A DNA stretch of 39,154 bases, taken from positions 1 through 39,154 of the forward strand of contig CAZSLA010000005.1 of NCBI GenBank assembly GCA_964607795.1, in the 5' to 3' direction. A program made the position numbers and the translations under genes. The notes beneath the pieces were generated by a model. That model was not told the origin of the DNA. It saw nothing but the letters and a program-made list of their open reading frames with translations, and did not search any database. This DNA is from DYGT01 sp964607795 (GTDB lineage: Bacteria > Patescibacteriota > Microgenomatia > UBA8517). This document shows positions 1 through 7,054 of the stretch, piece by piece (positions within the stretch are counted from its first letter, which is position 1; the number at the start of each line of letters is the position of its first letter).

Positions 1-402
1 GCGTCAGGATTGTCCTGAATGGCCTTTCTTAATTGTTCCATTTCTTCAAAAGTGACAACATAATGTTTTATTTTGGAAATAATCCCTTCGATTGAATTTG
101 TGTTTACAATCGTGCTTCCTCTTTGAACAAACGGCCTCAGGATTACACTATCAGTTTGAGCTACAGCGGGTTTTCTTTGGGAAGCCAGAATTTGGTTTAA
201 TTCATTAAAAGATTTTTCAAAGATTAAATCTGTGACGCTGTCAACTGCACCTTGGTCAAAAACGAAATTGTTGGCTCTTGCCTCCTCCCTTAAATAATTC
301 TGGGAATAATAAAGGGTATATCTTCCGTTAGTAGATTGCATCTGAGGTCGTTCGTAAAAACTGGCAATTTCATAAATAGCAGCTGTTTCATTAAAGGTAT
401 CA
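1..402. repeat. Direct repeat, copy of 1717-2118
   Basis: These 402 bases match 1717-2118 at a constant offset of 1716, with no difference that I could find. Both encode the same piece of the shared C-terminal domain of the tandem paralogues. The match ends abruptly inside the codons for PDTFNETAA in copy 1. Confidence 0.9.
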
Positions 403-542
403 GGGAGGGGTTCTGGTGTGGTAGGATAATCTGTGTCTTCTTGAGCAAACAGCCTTCCCTTGTCAAGGAGATTGGTGGCATAAACACCAACTAATTTAGC
501 ACTTATTGTTAAAAATTCACGGCGGGGAATTTCTCTCGACAT
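1..542 (-). CDS. Partial exported protein, copy 1 of a tandem paralogue family (3' end outside window)
   Basis: The frame is open from ATG at 542 to the window edge, giving the first 180 residues. The N-terminus has a twin-arginine-like stretch (PRREFL, residues 5-10) before a weakly hydrophobic segment, so Tat export is possible. The body is the same domain as in the next two genes, starting at TFNETAAI and containing RPFVQRG and HYV. It is a mosaic: residues 1-47 match copy 2 almost exactly, and the rest matches the C-terminal domain of copy 3 exactly at DNA level. The start lies 3 bp after the stop of copy 2. Function is unknown. A misassembly at a repeat could also produce this arrangement. 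Confidence 0.75.
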   Translation of the reverse strand, partial: MSREIPRREFLTISAKLVGVYATNLLDKGRLFAQEDTDYPTTPEPLPDTFNETAAIYEIASFYERPQMQSTNGRYTLYYSQNYLREEARANNFVFDQGAVDSVTDLIFEKSFNELNQILASQRKPAVAQTDSVILRPFVQRGSTIVNTNSIEGIISKIKHYVVTFEEMEQLRKAIQDNPD

Positions 543-602
543 TGCTTACTGGATAGATACCAAATTTGGGTTACAGTTCCAACTGGGTGGATAACAACCA
601 AA
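374..602. repeat. Direct repeat, near-identical copy of 1235-1463
   Basis: This stretch matches 1235-1463 at offset 861 with mismatches only at 401 and 590. It covers the end of one paralogue, the 3-bp gap and the first 50 or so codons of the next. It overlaps the 1-402 repeat by about 28 bases, and that overlap is the switch point of the mosaic copy 1. Confidence 0.9.
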
Positions 603-1403
603 AATATCATTTATACCAACTGCTTTAGGCATAAGCACAGATGCTCCGACTTCTGCAAACAACATTGAATCTGCTAACCCCACCATAATGCCAGCTGATA
701 TGCTGTCGACAATCGGGCTCCGAGAAACGTATGGGACAGACTCATCATTATGTAGTCTTTTAGTTACCATTACTAGCCTTCCTTTATCATCAAAAAATAT
801 AAAACCTAAACTCATAGAATTGCTACCAAATAAAAAACTCGTCTCTATAAAATCTTGATTTGTCAGATTTTTCCTGAATTCTTCTCTTATGGCAACCATC
901 TCCCTCGTAGTACATACATAATGAACAATTCCATTACTTAGTGTCCCTTCAATTTCACCCTCGCCCACTCTGTGTCCACCTCTTTGAACAAATGGTTTGA
1001 ACCTGACAATATCATTAAGAGTTTTTTCCGGAAGATTTTTGTTTCTTAAACCTTCATTCAAGACATCAAAAACTAGTTCTATAGAATAATCAACAGCATT
1101 ATCAAATGATCTCTGATCAAAGTAAATATGACCTGCTTTGGCAACGTTATCCAAATAACCTTGACTGATATTAAGTTGATACATACCATTGGTAGAAGTT
1201 GTTTGGTTTTCTGGGTAGAAAAGAGCGTTCTCTAAAATAGCAGCTGTTTCATTAAAGGTATTAGGGAGGGGTTCTGGTGTGGTAGGATAATCTGTGTCTT
1301 CTTGAGCAAACAGCCTTCCCTTGTCAAGGAGATTGGTGGCATAAACACCAACTAATTTAGCACTTATTGTTAAAAATTCACGGCGGGGAATTTCTCTCGA
1401 CAT
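546..1403 (-). CDS. Exported protein of unknown function, copy 2 of tandem paralogues (Tat-like signal)
   Basis: The 285-aa protein starts MSREIPRREFLTIS, with an RRxFL twin-arginine-like motif at residues 7-11. It is followed by a paralogous domain (about residues 48-285) with RPFVQRG, EGTLSNGIVHYVCT, GFIFF..KGRLVMVT and a conserved tail GCYPPSWNCNPN. The same tail ends copy 3. The two Cys in the tail could form a disulfide if exported. It starts 3 bp after the stop of copy 3, so translation is probably coupled. I recognise no named family. The strict conservation of the tail argues that it is functional and not a spacer. Confidence 0.8.
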   Translation of the reverse strand: MSREIPRREFLTISAKLVGVYATNLLDKGRLFAQEDTDYPTTPEPLPNTFNETAAILENALFYPENQTTSTNGMYQLNISQGYLDNVAKAGHIYFDQRSFDNAVDYSIELVFDVLNEGLRNKNLPEKTLNDIVRFKPFVQRGGHRVGEGEIEGTLSNGIVHYVCTTREMVAIREEFRKNLTNQDFIETSFLFGSNSMSLGFIFFDDKGRLVMVTKRLHNDESVPYVSRSPIVDSISAGIMVGLADSMLFAEVGASVLMPKAVGINDIFGCYPPSWNCNPNLVSIQ

Positions 1404-1406
1404 TGC

Positions 1407-3170
1407 TTACTGGATAGATACCAAATTTGGGTTACAGTTCCAACTGGGTGAATAACAACCAAAGTTATTATATATATCATTTACATAGGTTTTTCTTCTA
1501 TAGATTCCCATGCCCGCTTCACCATAAATCAATGCATCACCGACATAGCTATACACCTTAACTGGCCCGTCTGCAAGTATATGCCAGGAAAGATATATCT
1601 CTCTCTTAGAAGAACGAATTCTTCCCGGATGGGTAACCATCACCAGACTACCGTCCCTGCCAAAAAAGGCAAAACCGACTAAACGATTTACCATATACAA
1701 ATCAATAGTTGGAACTGCGTCAGGATTGTCCTGAATGGCCTTTCTTAATTGTTCCATTTCTTCAAAAGTGACAACATAATGTTTTATTTTGGAAATAATC
1801 CCTTCGATTGAATTTGTGTTTACAATCGTGCTTCCTCTTTGAACAAACGGCCTCAGGATTACACTATCAGTTTGAGCTACAGCGGGTTTTCTTTGGGAAG
1901 CCAGAATTTGGTTTAATTCATTAAAAGATTTTTCAAAGATTAAATCTGTGACGCTGTCAACTGCACCTTGGTCAAAAACGAAATTGTTGGCTCTTGCCTC
2001 CTCCCTTAAATAATTCTGGGAATAATAAAGGGTATATCTTCCGTTAGTAGATTGCATCTGAGGTCGTTCGTAAAAACTGGCAATTTCATAAATAGCAGCT
2101 GTTTCATTAAAGGTATCAACCGCAATTTCTGGATTATATCCAGTAGGCAGATCTTGAGGAACTGGGGTTATTAGAAGATTGCCCTGGGCCGTTTGTTCTT
2201 GGGGCATGGTAACTTCTGAAGACACAAATCCAACCATTAATGTTCCCTCTTGGCTTGAAAATGGAACTGCGTGCCATAATCCTGTTCCGGGCATGTTAAC
2301 AACGCCCAGCGCAGGAAGTTCGTCGTTACTGTCAATCGTTGTTAAAACCCGGCTTCCGGTTGATGGTCTTTGGCGGACGTTTACCCTTCCTCCTTTGGGA
2401 GTTATTGATTGAGGAAAGGCAATTGGCTCTAATCTTTCAAACCGGGTTTCTTGGGGAATTTCCATGAGTGAAGCTGAAGTTGGTTCCAGGCTCTCCCCTA
2501 CTGTAAGAGTATAACTGCCGGGATCAAGATCATTTTTATAATAAGGTATCATTCTGCCATCTGGCAGCTTTGCCGCTCCAAAATTATCTCCATATTGAAT
2601 GTAAAACGGCATAGCAAAATCTGTTATGTCTTTAAAAACAACTCCTTGTCTACCGCTTCTTTCCTTGAAAATGGTAACACCTATAATTGAGAGTCTATCC
2701 CCTTCTTTGTAAATGTATATATTATGAAAAAATTGAGGATTATCAAGAGCATAATTTTGAGAGACATCTTTGGTAAGGTTTGTCTGTTCGGCAAGAAGAA
2801 GAAGATACTGTTGATTTAAGGCAAGCTCGATTATTTCATCTTCTGAGACTTCTTTTATAACTCCATCAGGTCTTGACAAAAAAAAGCTTCCTTCCGGCAA
2901 TTCAACCACTGCCTGTTTTAATACAAATGGATTTGATAATTGTTCCTGTTGTTCTGGAGAAAAAAGGGGCTTCGCGGAAATGACAATTCCTGCGTCCATT
3001 AAGTGGTCTTTTACTGTACCAATGTCCAAAACATGTCCATTATCTATATCAACCGGATCTGGATTGACACTGGAAGCTGAAATTTCCCTCGCGCAAGTAG
3101 ATGTAGACACAAAAGCTCCGGCAATTAGCAGTTTTAGTCCGGCGTCAAATTTTTGTGATCTCTCAGGCAT
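1407..3170 (-). CDS. Exported protein with bacterial SH3-like domain, copy 3 of tandem paralogues
   Basis: The 587-aa protein is the first and longest of the tandem set. Residues 1-35 resemble a signal sequence ending near STSTCARE, which is not a clean lipobox. A middle segment (about residues 255-325) contains GRVNVRQRPSTGSRVL and GLWHAVPF, typical of bacterial SH3 (SH3b) domains that bind cell-wall material. The C-terminal 230 residues are the domain shared with copies 1 and 2, ending GCYSPSWNCNPN. A -10-like TATTATAAG lies just upstream on the minus strand. The SH3b assignment is family knowledge. A wall-associated role is inference, and the shared domain is unrecognised. Confidence 0.8.
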   Translation of the reverse strand: MPERSQKFDAGLKLLIAGAFVSTSTCAREISASSVNPDPVDIDNGHVLDIGTVKDHLMDAGIVISAKPLFSPEQQEQLSNPFVLKQAVVELPEGSFFLSRPDGVIKEVSEDEIIELALNQQYLLLLAEQTNLTKDVSQNYALDNPQFFHNIYIYKEGDRLSIIGVTIFKERSGRQGVVFKDITDFAMPFYIQYGDNFGAAKLPDGRMIPYYKNDLDPGSYTLTVGESLEPTSASLMEIPQETRFERLEPIAFPQSITPKGGRVNVRQRPSTGSRVLTTIDSNDELPALGVVNMPGTGLWHAVPFSSQEGTLMVGFVSSEVTMPQEQTAQGNLLITPVPQDLPTGYNPEIAVDTFNETAAIYEIASFYERPQMQSTNGRYTLYYSQNYLREEARANNFVFDQGAVDSVTDLIFEKSFNELNQILASQRKPAVAQTDSVILRPFVQRGSTIVNTNSIEGIISKIKHYVVTFEEMEQLRKAIQDNPDAVPTIDLYMVNRLVGFAFFGRDGSLVMVTHPGRIRSSKREIYLSWHILADGPVKVYSYVGDALIYGEAGMGIYRRKTYVNDIYNNFGCYSPSWNCNPNLVSIQ

Positions 3171-3221
3171 TTTACTTATCTTATAATATCACATTATTTT
3201 TAGATTTTCAAATTTGGTTTT

Positions 3222-3245
3222 AAAAAACCCCGCTATTTAGCGAGG
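3222..3245 (-). terminator. Intrinsic terminator after the 3275-3781 gene
   Basis: Read on the minus strand, CCTCGCT and AGCGGGG pair around a 4-nt AAAT loop, and the stem is followed by six T. It lies 30 bp past the stop of the upstream minus gene and before the copy 3 gene, so it separates the two transcription units. Confidence 0.85.
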
Positions 3246-3274
3246 TGATAACTTTCGTCTGAACATTAACTTTC

Positions 3275-3781
3275 TCATTTCTTTTTTACATCAAAAACAA
3301 AAAAGGGTTTCATCTCCCGATAATGGTCAAATTCATCTTTGGCAGCCAAGTTCCATTTGGAAAGCTGATCGCACACTTGAATAAATCCAGAATCCAGCCA
3401 ACGGGATTTATCTGCGTCATCCTGGGAAAGAACAAAATCCCCAAGACTGATTTCAACAAGAGCAAGACCACTATCCGCGATGTCAATTGAGCTGGCGATT
3501 ACGGCGTTTCCCTCTTTATCGTTTTGTACAAACGTGGGGTCGGCAAGTTCAGTGTCCGAGACAACGAGATGTATCCTTTTCACCTTTTGCCCGTCGATAA
3601 CTTTATATTCTTTTAATTTATCTTGGAGAATTTTTTTGTCCGTAAATTCAATAGACAAATTATCCATCCTGTTTTCCAAAACAATTAATTTGCTGTTTTG
3701 TTTGTAAAAAAAATAACAAAGAAGAATCAGAATTATAATAATTAATCCCACTAAAAACAAAAAAAGGAACTTTTTACTCAT
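3275..3781 (-). CDS. Small single-pass membrane protein, unknown
   Basis: The start is set at the ATG of MSKKFLF because AAGGTG lies 4-5 nt before it. A longer reading would begin at MAVCTIKV upstream without a ribosome site. The 168-aa product has one N-terminal membrane segment (about residues 4-25, Leu/Ile-rich) and a short coiled region. The rest is a soluble domain with VKRIHLVVSDTEL and SGLALVEISLGDF. The gene at 4458-4991 has the same plan and a similar order of segments (KKVVLIITDEEQ, then LEVKMYINED), so the two are probably distant paralogues. It is likely anchored with the domain outside the cell. Function unknown. Confidence 0.7.
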   Translation of the reverse strand: MSKKFLFLFLVGLIIIILILLCYFFYKQNSKLIVLENRMDNLSIEFTDKKILQDKLKEYKVIDGQKVKRIHLVVSDTELADPTFVQNDKEGNAVIASSIDIADSGLALVEISLGDFVLSQDDADKSRWLDSGFIQVCDQLSKWNLAAKDEFDHYREMKPFFVFDVKKK

Positions 3782-3896
3782 ACTCACCTTAATAGTACAC
3801 ACGGCCACTTAAAGAATCAACTAGGGCCTTAATCTAGCAAGACATTTGCGACATCTTTTTGTATGAAAATAAAATGAAAGCTCCGAATGCTCTTTG

Positions 3897-4050
3897 GTAG
3901 CCTATCTAGTGCCCGACTCGAACGGGACGCCAAGGGCACAGTGTTTGTACCAGCGACGGCCTTTTTGCCACTATGCCCGTATCGGGTATGCTCGGTTGCC
4001 ACCCGTACCCACAAGGGGGCACGACCCCTTGCCAATCCTAGATAGGCTGC
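3897..4050 (-). ncRNA. Candidate structured RNA closed by a 14-bp stem, with a T-arm-like hairpin
   Basis: The outer arms 3897-3910 and 4037-4050 pair over 14 bp (one G-T). Read on the minus strand, four hairpins lie inside: CAAGGGG/CCCCTTG; GGGTA/TACCC; GGGCATAGTG/CACTGTGCCC with one wobble; and CCCG-TTCGAGT-CGGG, whose loop fits the tRNA T-loop consensus. The whole is a four-arm fold of about 154 nt, far more GC-rich than its flanks. It does not fit a tRNA: the closing stem is too long and there is no proper D-arm or U33. I also see no tmRNA tag or 5' tmRNA signature. The strand is uncertain, because a stem this symmetric folds on both. A plus-strand promoter-like TTGCGA-N18-TAAAAT precedes it. 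Confidence 0.4.
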
Positions 4051-4051
4051 C

Positions 4052-4094
4052 AAAAAGAAGGAGAGGGAAAGCTAGTATTTTGAGGGCCTCTCCT
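4052..4094 (-). terminator. Intrinsic terminator after the 83-aa gene
   Basis: On the minus strand AGGAGAGG (4087-4094) pairs with CCTCTCCT (4059-4066) around a 20-nt loop and is followed by TTCTTTTT. It sits 13 bp past the stop of the 4108-4359 gene, between that gene and the folded element at 3897-4050. Confidence 0.7.
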
Positions 4095-4107
4095 AAAGAG
4101 CTAGGTT

Positions 4108-4359
4108 TTACTTCCACCAAGGTTTGTGACGATCTTCATCTCCTTTTCTCTTGGAATCGTCCGTCGAATGCCAATCAGTTGGCTTTCCTTTTTCCCAATC
4201 CCGACTCACATGGCGATGTTGTTCTTTGTCGATTTGAGTCTGGTGGCCTGTATCCGGATAGTACACACCCGACTTGTATGGGCCGCCCGGCGCATCGGAC
4301 GAGTAAACTTCGCCGTGGTCAGTAGGAGGAGCGCTACTGCTATCACCTTTATCAGGCAC
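4108..4359 (-). CDS. 83-aa hydrophilic protein, unknown
   Basis: A GTG start is preceded by a near-perfect Shine-Dalgarno (AAGGAGGT, about 6 nt away). The gene also has its own promoter (-35 TTGACT, -10 TATAAT, 4429-4456) and terminator, so it is very likely real despite its size. The product is rich in His, Asp, Lys, Gly, Trp and Tyr, with GGPYKSGVYYPDTGHQTQ in the middle and a basic Trp-Trp end (HKPWWK). There is no signal peptide or membrane segment. The leader can form a small CTCC/GGAG hairpin over the ribosome site, which may regulate translation. Its base composition is more GC-rich than its neighbours, which may indicate transfer. I do not recognise the family. Confidence 0.7.
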   Translation of the reverse strand: MPDKGDSSSAPPTDHGEVYSSDAPGGPYKSGVYYPDTGHQTQIDKEQHRHVSRDWEKGKPTDWHSTDDSKRKGDEDRHKPWWK

Positions 4360-4428
4360 CCAGAAACCTCCTTCGGTGGAGTTACACCTAAGTTGTTAAC
4401 GATCAAGCTTTCTTTAGTCCCTCAATTA

Positions 4429-4456
4429 ATTATATATTTTTGAGGCTGAAAGTCAA
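4429..4456 (-). promoter_or_regulatory. Sigma70-type promoter for the 83-aa gene
   Basis: On the minus strand TTGACT (4451-4456) and TATAAT (4429-4434) are separated by 16 bp. The predicted leader is about 60 nt and ends in the strong ribosome site of the 4108-4359 gene. The promoter overlaps the 3' boundary of the upstream minus gene. Confidence 0.7.
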
Positions 4457-4457
4457 T

Positions 4458-4991
4458 TCATTTTAACCTTATCAACCAAAGCTTGTTCTTTTGCAAATAC
4501 TTTTTAGATTCTAAAATTAAATATTTAATATCTGTATCGGCCGGTACGTTATTTTTAGATATAAGCCAAAACGTGTCATGGACAAAATAATTTATCAGTT
4601 GGCTGTCTACCAAATCTTCATTTATATACATTTTTACCTCTAGTGTCTTGTTTTTAACTGTCACATTAGCTGAGCTCCCAACAATTGCATTATCGGCAAG
4701 GACAAAATTTTTTTGCTCTTCATCGGTAATTATCAAAACTACTTTTTTGATTGGCTTTTCCAACTTAAGCGTGGTCTTGCCCTGGGTGATTGTTTTCAGA
4801 TCAGAAAAATTAGTTCTTTCAAAAAGCTCATCCCAGGCTTTTTGATCCAAAAGCCGCATACTGGTAAAGCCAGGGTGCTCGGGTATAAGCTCCACCTCAA
4901 TAGTGTTTTTGTCAGAGAAGTACTTAAATGCAAAAACTGCTAAAGCTACGCTTAGTGATAATAACAATAAAAGAATTAGCCAGAGTTTCAT
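4458..4991 (-). CDS. Small single-pass membrane protein, unknown
   Basis: The 177-aa protein starts with a Leu-rich membrane segment (about residues 3-24), followed by a soluble domain. It shares its layout with the 3275-3781 product: an anchor, a stretch with KKVVLIITDEEQ, then LEVKMYINEDLVDSQ and a basic end. There is no Shine-Dalgarno. Instead a TATACT box ends 7 nt before the ATG, so the mRNA is probably leaderless. Function unknown. Confidence 0.7.
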   Translation of the reverse strand: MKLWLILLLLLSLSVALAVFAFKYFSDKNTIEVELIPEHPGFTSMRLLDQKAWDELFERTNFSDLKTITQGKTTLKLEKPIKKVVLIITDEEQKNFVLADNAIVGSSANVTVKNKTLEVKMYINEDLVDSQLINYFVHDTFWLISKNNVPADTDIKYLILESKKYLQKNKLWLIRLK

Positions 4992-4998
4992 TAAATTA

Positions 4999-5004
4999 AG
5001 TATA
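4999..5004 (-). promoter_or_regulatory. -10 box of a probable leaderless promoter (4458-4991 gene)
   Basis: TATACT on the minus strand lies 7 nt upstream of the ATG at 4991, which would put the transcription start at or next to the A of ATG. No clear -35 is seen. It belongs to a recurring pattern in this window. Confidence 0.5.
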
Positions 5005-5024
5005 TCAGTCTCAAGGGAGATGCC

Positions 5025-5293
5025 ATGATGAAGTTGGACATCTCGCGCTTTGTGTGGAGTTTAAAGTAGCAAGGAAACTTAAACTTGGTGAACTTGAAGG
5101 CCAAGAGATAAAATTTATGACTGTCGAGGAGGCGCTTAATAAAAAACTAACTGCAAATGTAAGATATTATCTCTCTGGTTTTAAAGATGTAGTTAAAAAG
5201 CATTTAGACAAGAAAACAATACCAGATATTAAAGATTTGAGAGAAAGCACTAATTTTAATAAAACTCTTACTAACTTACAGCCGGGAAAGTAG
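5025..5293 (+). pseudogene. Small gene with a frameshift near its 5' end
   Basis: An ATG at 5025 with AAGGGAG before it opens MMKLDISRF, but this frame stops at 5067. The -1 frame, open from before 5025 to 5293, continues CVEFKVARKLKLGELEGQEI and runs to LTNLQPGK without a start that has a ribosome site. Only a weak GTG at 5054 is available. The simplest reading is one gene of about 89 aa that lost a T in the TTT run near 5049-5051, by mutation or sequence error. The product would be small, basic and helical. I do not recognise it. It converges with the broken gene at 5309-6117. Confidence 0.5.
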
Positions 5294-5308
5294 GCTATAA
5301 GTCTTGGA

Positions 5309-6117
5309 TTATTTTTGAGACCACAACTTCCACTTTTGACTAAATTCTTGACTGTATGGCGCCAGTGAATTGATCGATTCCTCAAGAAACGCCAGGAATG
5401 ATTTTTCTTTTTTTGATTTTTGATACAAAACCCGCAGATAATCATTGATATTGATTAACTTGCCTCCCACCTTTAGATTTAAATTCTTTAGTTCCGGGTT
5501 GCCTCTATAATTTTTTATTCCCAGGATTTCAACCAGAGGCTTTTCATTCAATAAAACCGCAGTTAGAGACTCTTTGTAATAGTGGATCAGGTCTTTGGAT
5601 AACTCCTTCGGGACAGCGTCAGTTTTCTGTAGGGATTTGAGTTGTTCAAAAAAAATAAGGTGTGATATTTCATGAATTGACACGCTTAGTGCATTTCTGG
5701 CTTCGTCTTTTTGGCCTTTTATTTCAGCTAATATTGAAACAAAAAATGTATTTTCCTTGAAAGGCAAGAATGGAAGTATAGTTGGAATGGCGTAATAATT
5801 TATCTTGTCTGGCCATTCATACTCGACTAGATTTGCCAGGGCCGAAAGAGCGCTTGCTGATTTTTTATTGATGAGCTGCTTGTTTTTGGTTACGATTTCC
5901 TTGATTTTGCCCGCGTTAGCTTCATAATAATTTTTAAAAAATCTCTGATTGCTTTTCCCTCAGCGTTTGTTCTTCCTAGCTCCTTTTCAAGCTCAGGAAA
6001 TGATCTTAAAATTTTAGCTCTATGGCCAACAAAATATTTGTGATGAAGAAAAGAATGAAACATCTGGGCCTCTTGATCAATGTCCAGCTTGAAGATAATT
6101 TTGGGGATGTATTTCAT
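5309..6117 (-). pseudogene. HExxH metalloprotease-like gene interrupted by a -1 frameshift
   Basis: The frame from ATG at 6117 (MKYIPKIIFKLDID) stops at 5890. The -1 frame takes over exactly at a TTTTTTAAAAA run (5931-5941) and continues KNYYEANAGKIKEIV through NALSVSIHEISHLIFFEQ to the stop at 5309. The joined product is about 270 aa and carries one HEISH zinc-ligand motif, typical of metallopeptidases and related proteins. I cannot name a family. The run contains T TTA AAA in the correct phase for -1 slippage, so programmed frameshifting is formally possible. However, I see no strong hairpin just downstream, so a homopolymer mutation or sequencing error is the likelier cause. Confidence 0.65.
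5932..5938 (-). other. Slippery heptamer T TTA AAA at the frame break
   Basis: Read on the minus strand in the upstream frame, the codons are TTT TTA AAA ATT. A -1 slip after AAA gives AAT TAT TAT GAA, which enters the long downstream frame exactly. This matches the X XXY YYZ form of known -1 slippage sites. No stimulatory structure is obvious. Confidence 0.45.
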
Positions 6118-6182
6118 GGTGATTTTGTTGACCTATATTTTATCACCTTCCTCTCCATACGGTAAAATTTCAGGCAGAAATC

Positions 6183-6200
6183 ATGCTATAATATGGCATG
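6183..6200 (+). promoter_or_regulatory. Extended -10 promoter inside a CATGC/GCATG palindrome, leaderless
   Basis: TGC-TATAAT (6184-6192) ends 5 nt before the ATG at 6198. The box is framed by the inverted repeat CATGC (6183-6187) and GCATG (6196-6200), which includes the start codon. A repressor bound there would block transcription, which fits autoregulation of a toxin-antitoxin pair. The operator role is inference. Confidence 0.45.
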
Positions 6201-6485
6201 CTGCCAAAAAATATGCACAAGTACTTCTGGGATATAAAGCCCGATGCAATCTCTGTTGATAAGGACAAAAAATTCATCATCGAGCGGCTTTTAGAATACG
6301 GGGACATAGCCGAAATCCGCTGGCTTGAAAAGCAATACGATAAAAAAAATATTGTTGATGCTCTAAAAAAAAGTAAAAGAATATCCTCTAAAACCGGTAA
6401 TTTTTTTGCTTTATACTATGGTATAGCCAAGCAGGAACTAGAATGTATCCGCAAACCCTTTACCCAAAAACAAAACAGGTTTTAG
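6198..6485 (+). CDS. DUF6922-like partner (putative antitoxin) of AbiEii-type toxin
   Basis: The 95-aa protein has the pattern YFWDIKPDAI, KKFIIERLLEYGD, RWLEKQY and SSKTGNFFALYYGI. This resembles small proteins encoded directly upstream of AbiEii nucleotidyltransferases (the DUF6922 type, from memory). It overlaps the toxin gene by 43 bp, so the two are co-expressed. It has no winged-helix DNA-binding domain of the AbiEi kind that I can see. An alternative start at MHKYFWD (6213) is possible. The antitoxin role is inferred from position and similarity. Confidence 0.65.
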   Translation: MLPKNMHKYFWDIKPDAISVDKDKKFIIERLLEYGDIAEIRWLEKQYDKKNIVDALKKSKRISSKTGNFFALYYGIAKQELECIRKPFTQKQNRF

Positions 6486-7054
6486 ACCAGTTGAAAAGCA
6501 GGGCAATCCTAAACGGTTTTTATCTGGCCGGCGGAACCGCCCTGGCCATACAAATCGGCCATAGAAAATCCATTGACCTGGATTTTTTTACTGAGGACTT
6601 TCCGGTCCACTCTTTTTTGCTCCAAAACTTCATGGATCTAAACCCCAACATAAGCCAGGAAGCTCCCGGCACTTTGGATCTTTTAATTCATGATACAAAG
6701 GTAAGCTTTCTGGAATACACATACCCGCTTCTTGAAGATTTGATCGAATTTGAGGGCGTTAAATTGGCCTCCATCCCGGATATTCTTTGCATGAAGCTTA
6801 CGGCAATAAGCTCGCGCGGCTCCAAAAAAGATTTTTATGATTTTTATTTTGGCCTCAGGCATTTTGCTTTTCCCCAAATCTGGTCCAACTTTGAACAAAA
6901 ATACCAGGGAGTGAATTACCAAAAGCTGCACATCATCAAATCGCTCACCTATTTTGACGATGCTGAAGCCGACCCCGAGCCGGACCTGGTGGAGCGTGTA
7001 AGCTGGCAAGAAGTGAAAGAGACAATCACCAGCTTGGTGCTTCAGGCTATTTAA
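6443..7054 (+). CDS. AbiEii/AbiGii-family nucleotidyltransferase toxin
   Basis: The 203-aa protein has the nucleotidyltransferase fold signature FYLAGGTALAIQIGHRKSID with Gly30-Gly31 and the metal-binding pair Asp45/Asp47 (DLDFF). Near residues 130-140 it has GSKKDFYDFYF, matching the conserved K-D-FxD motif of AbiEii proteins. Members of this family are type IV toxins and abortive-infection factors; some inactivate tRNA by adding nucleotides. The length is near the short end of the family. It overlaps its partner by 43 bp and its end overlaps the end of the convergent metallopeptidase gene by 8 bp. Confidence 0.85.
   Translation: MYPQTLYPKTKQVLDQLKSRAILNGFYLAGGTALAIQIGHRKSIDLDFFTEDFPVHSFLLQNFMDLNPNISQEAPGTLDLLIHDTKVSFLEYTYPLLEDLIEFEGVKLASIPDILCMKLTAISSRGSKKDFYDFYFGLRHFAFPQIWSNFEQKYQGVNYQKLHIIKSLTYFDDAEADPEPDLVERVSWQEVKETITSLVLQAI

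Noticed and set aside
3897..4050. tRNA or tmRNA gene
   Set aside because: The closing stem is 14 bp instead of 7, there is no proper D-arm, the candidate anticodon loop lacks U33, and no tmRNA tag frame or 5' consensus is visible. Kept only as an unassigned structured element.
3829..4053. Minus-strand open frame of 74 codons inside the folded element
   Set aside because: It reads through all four hairpin arms and has no ribosome site. The tRNA-like look of its translation (TVPLASRSSR) comes from the T-loop-like sequence.
3894..4325. Long plus-strand open frame (143 codons) across the folded element and the 83-aa gene
   Set aside because: It has no ribosome site and runs antisense through a minus-strand gene with full expression signals. 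Its composition follows from the hairpins.
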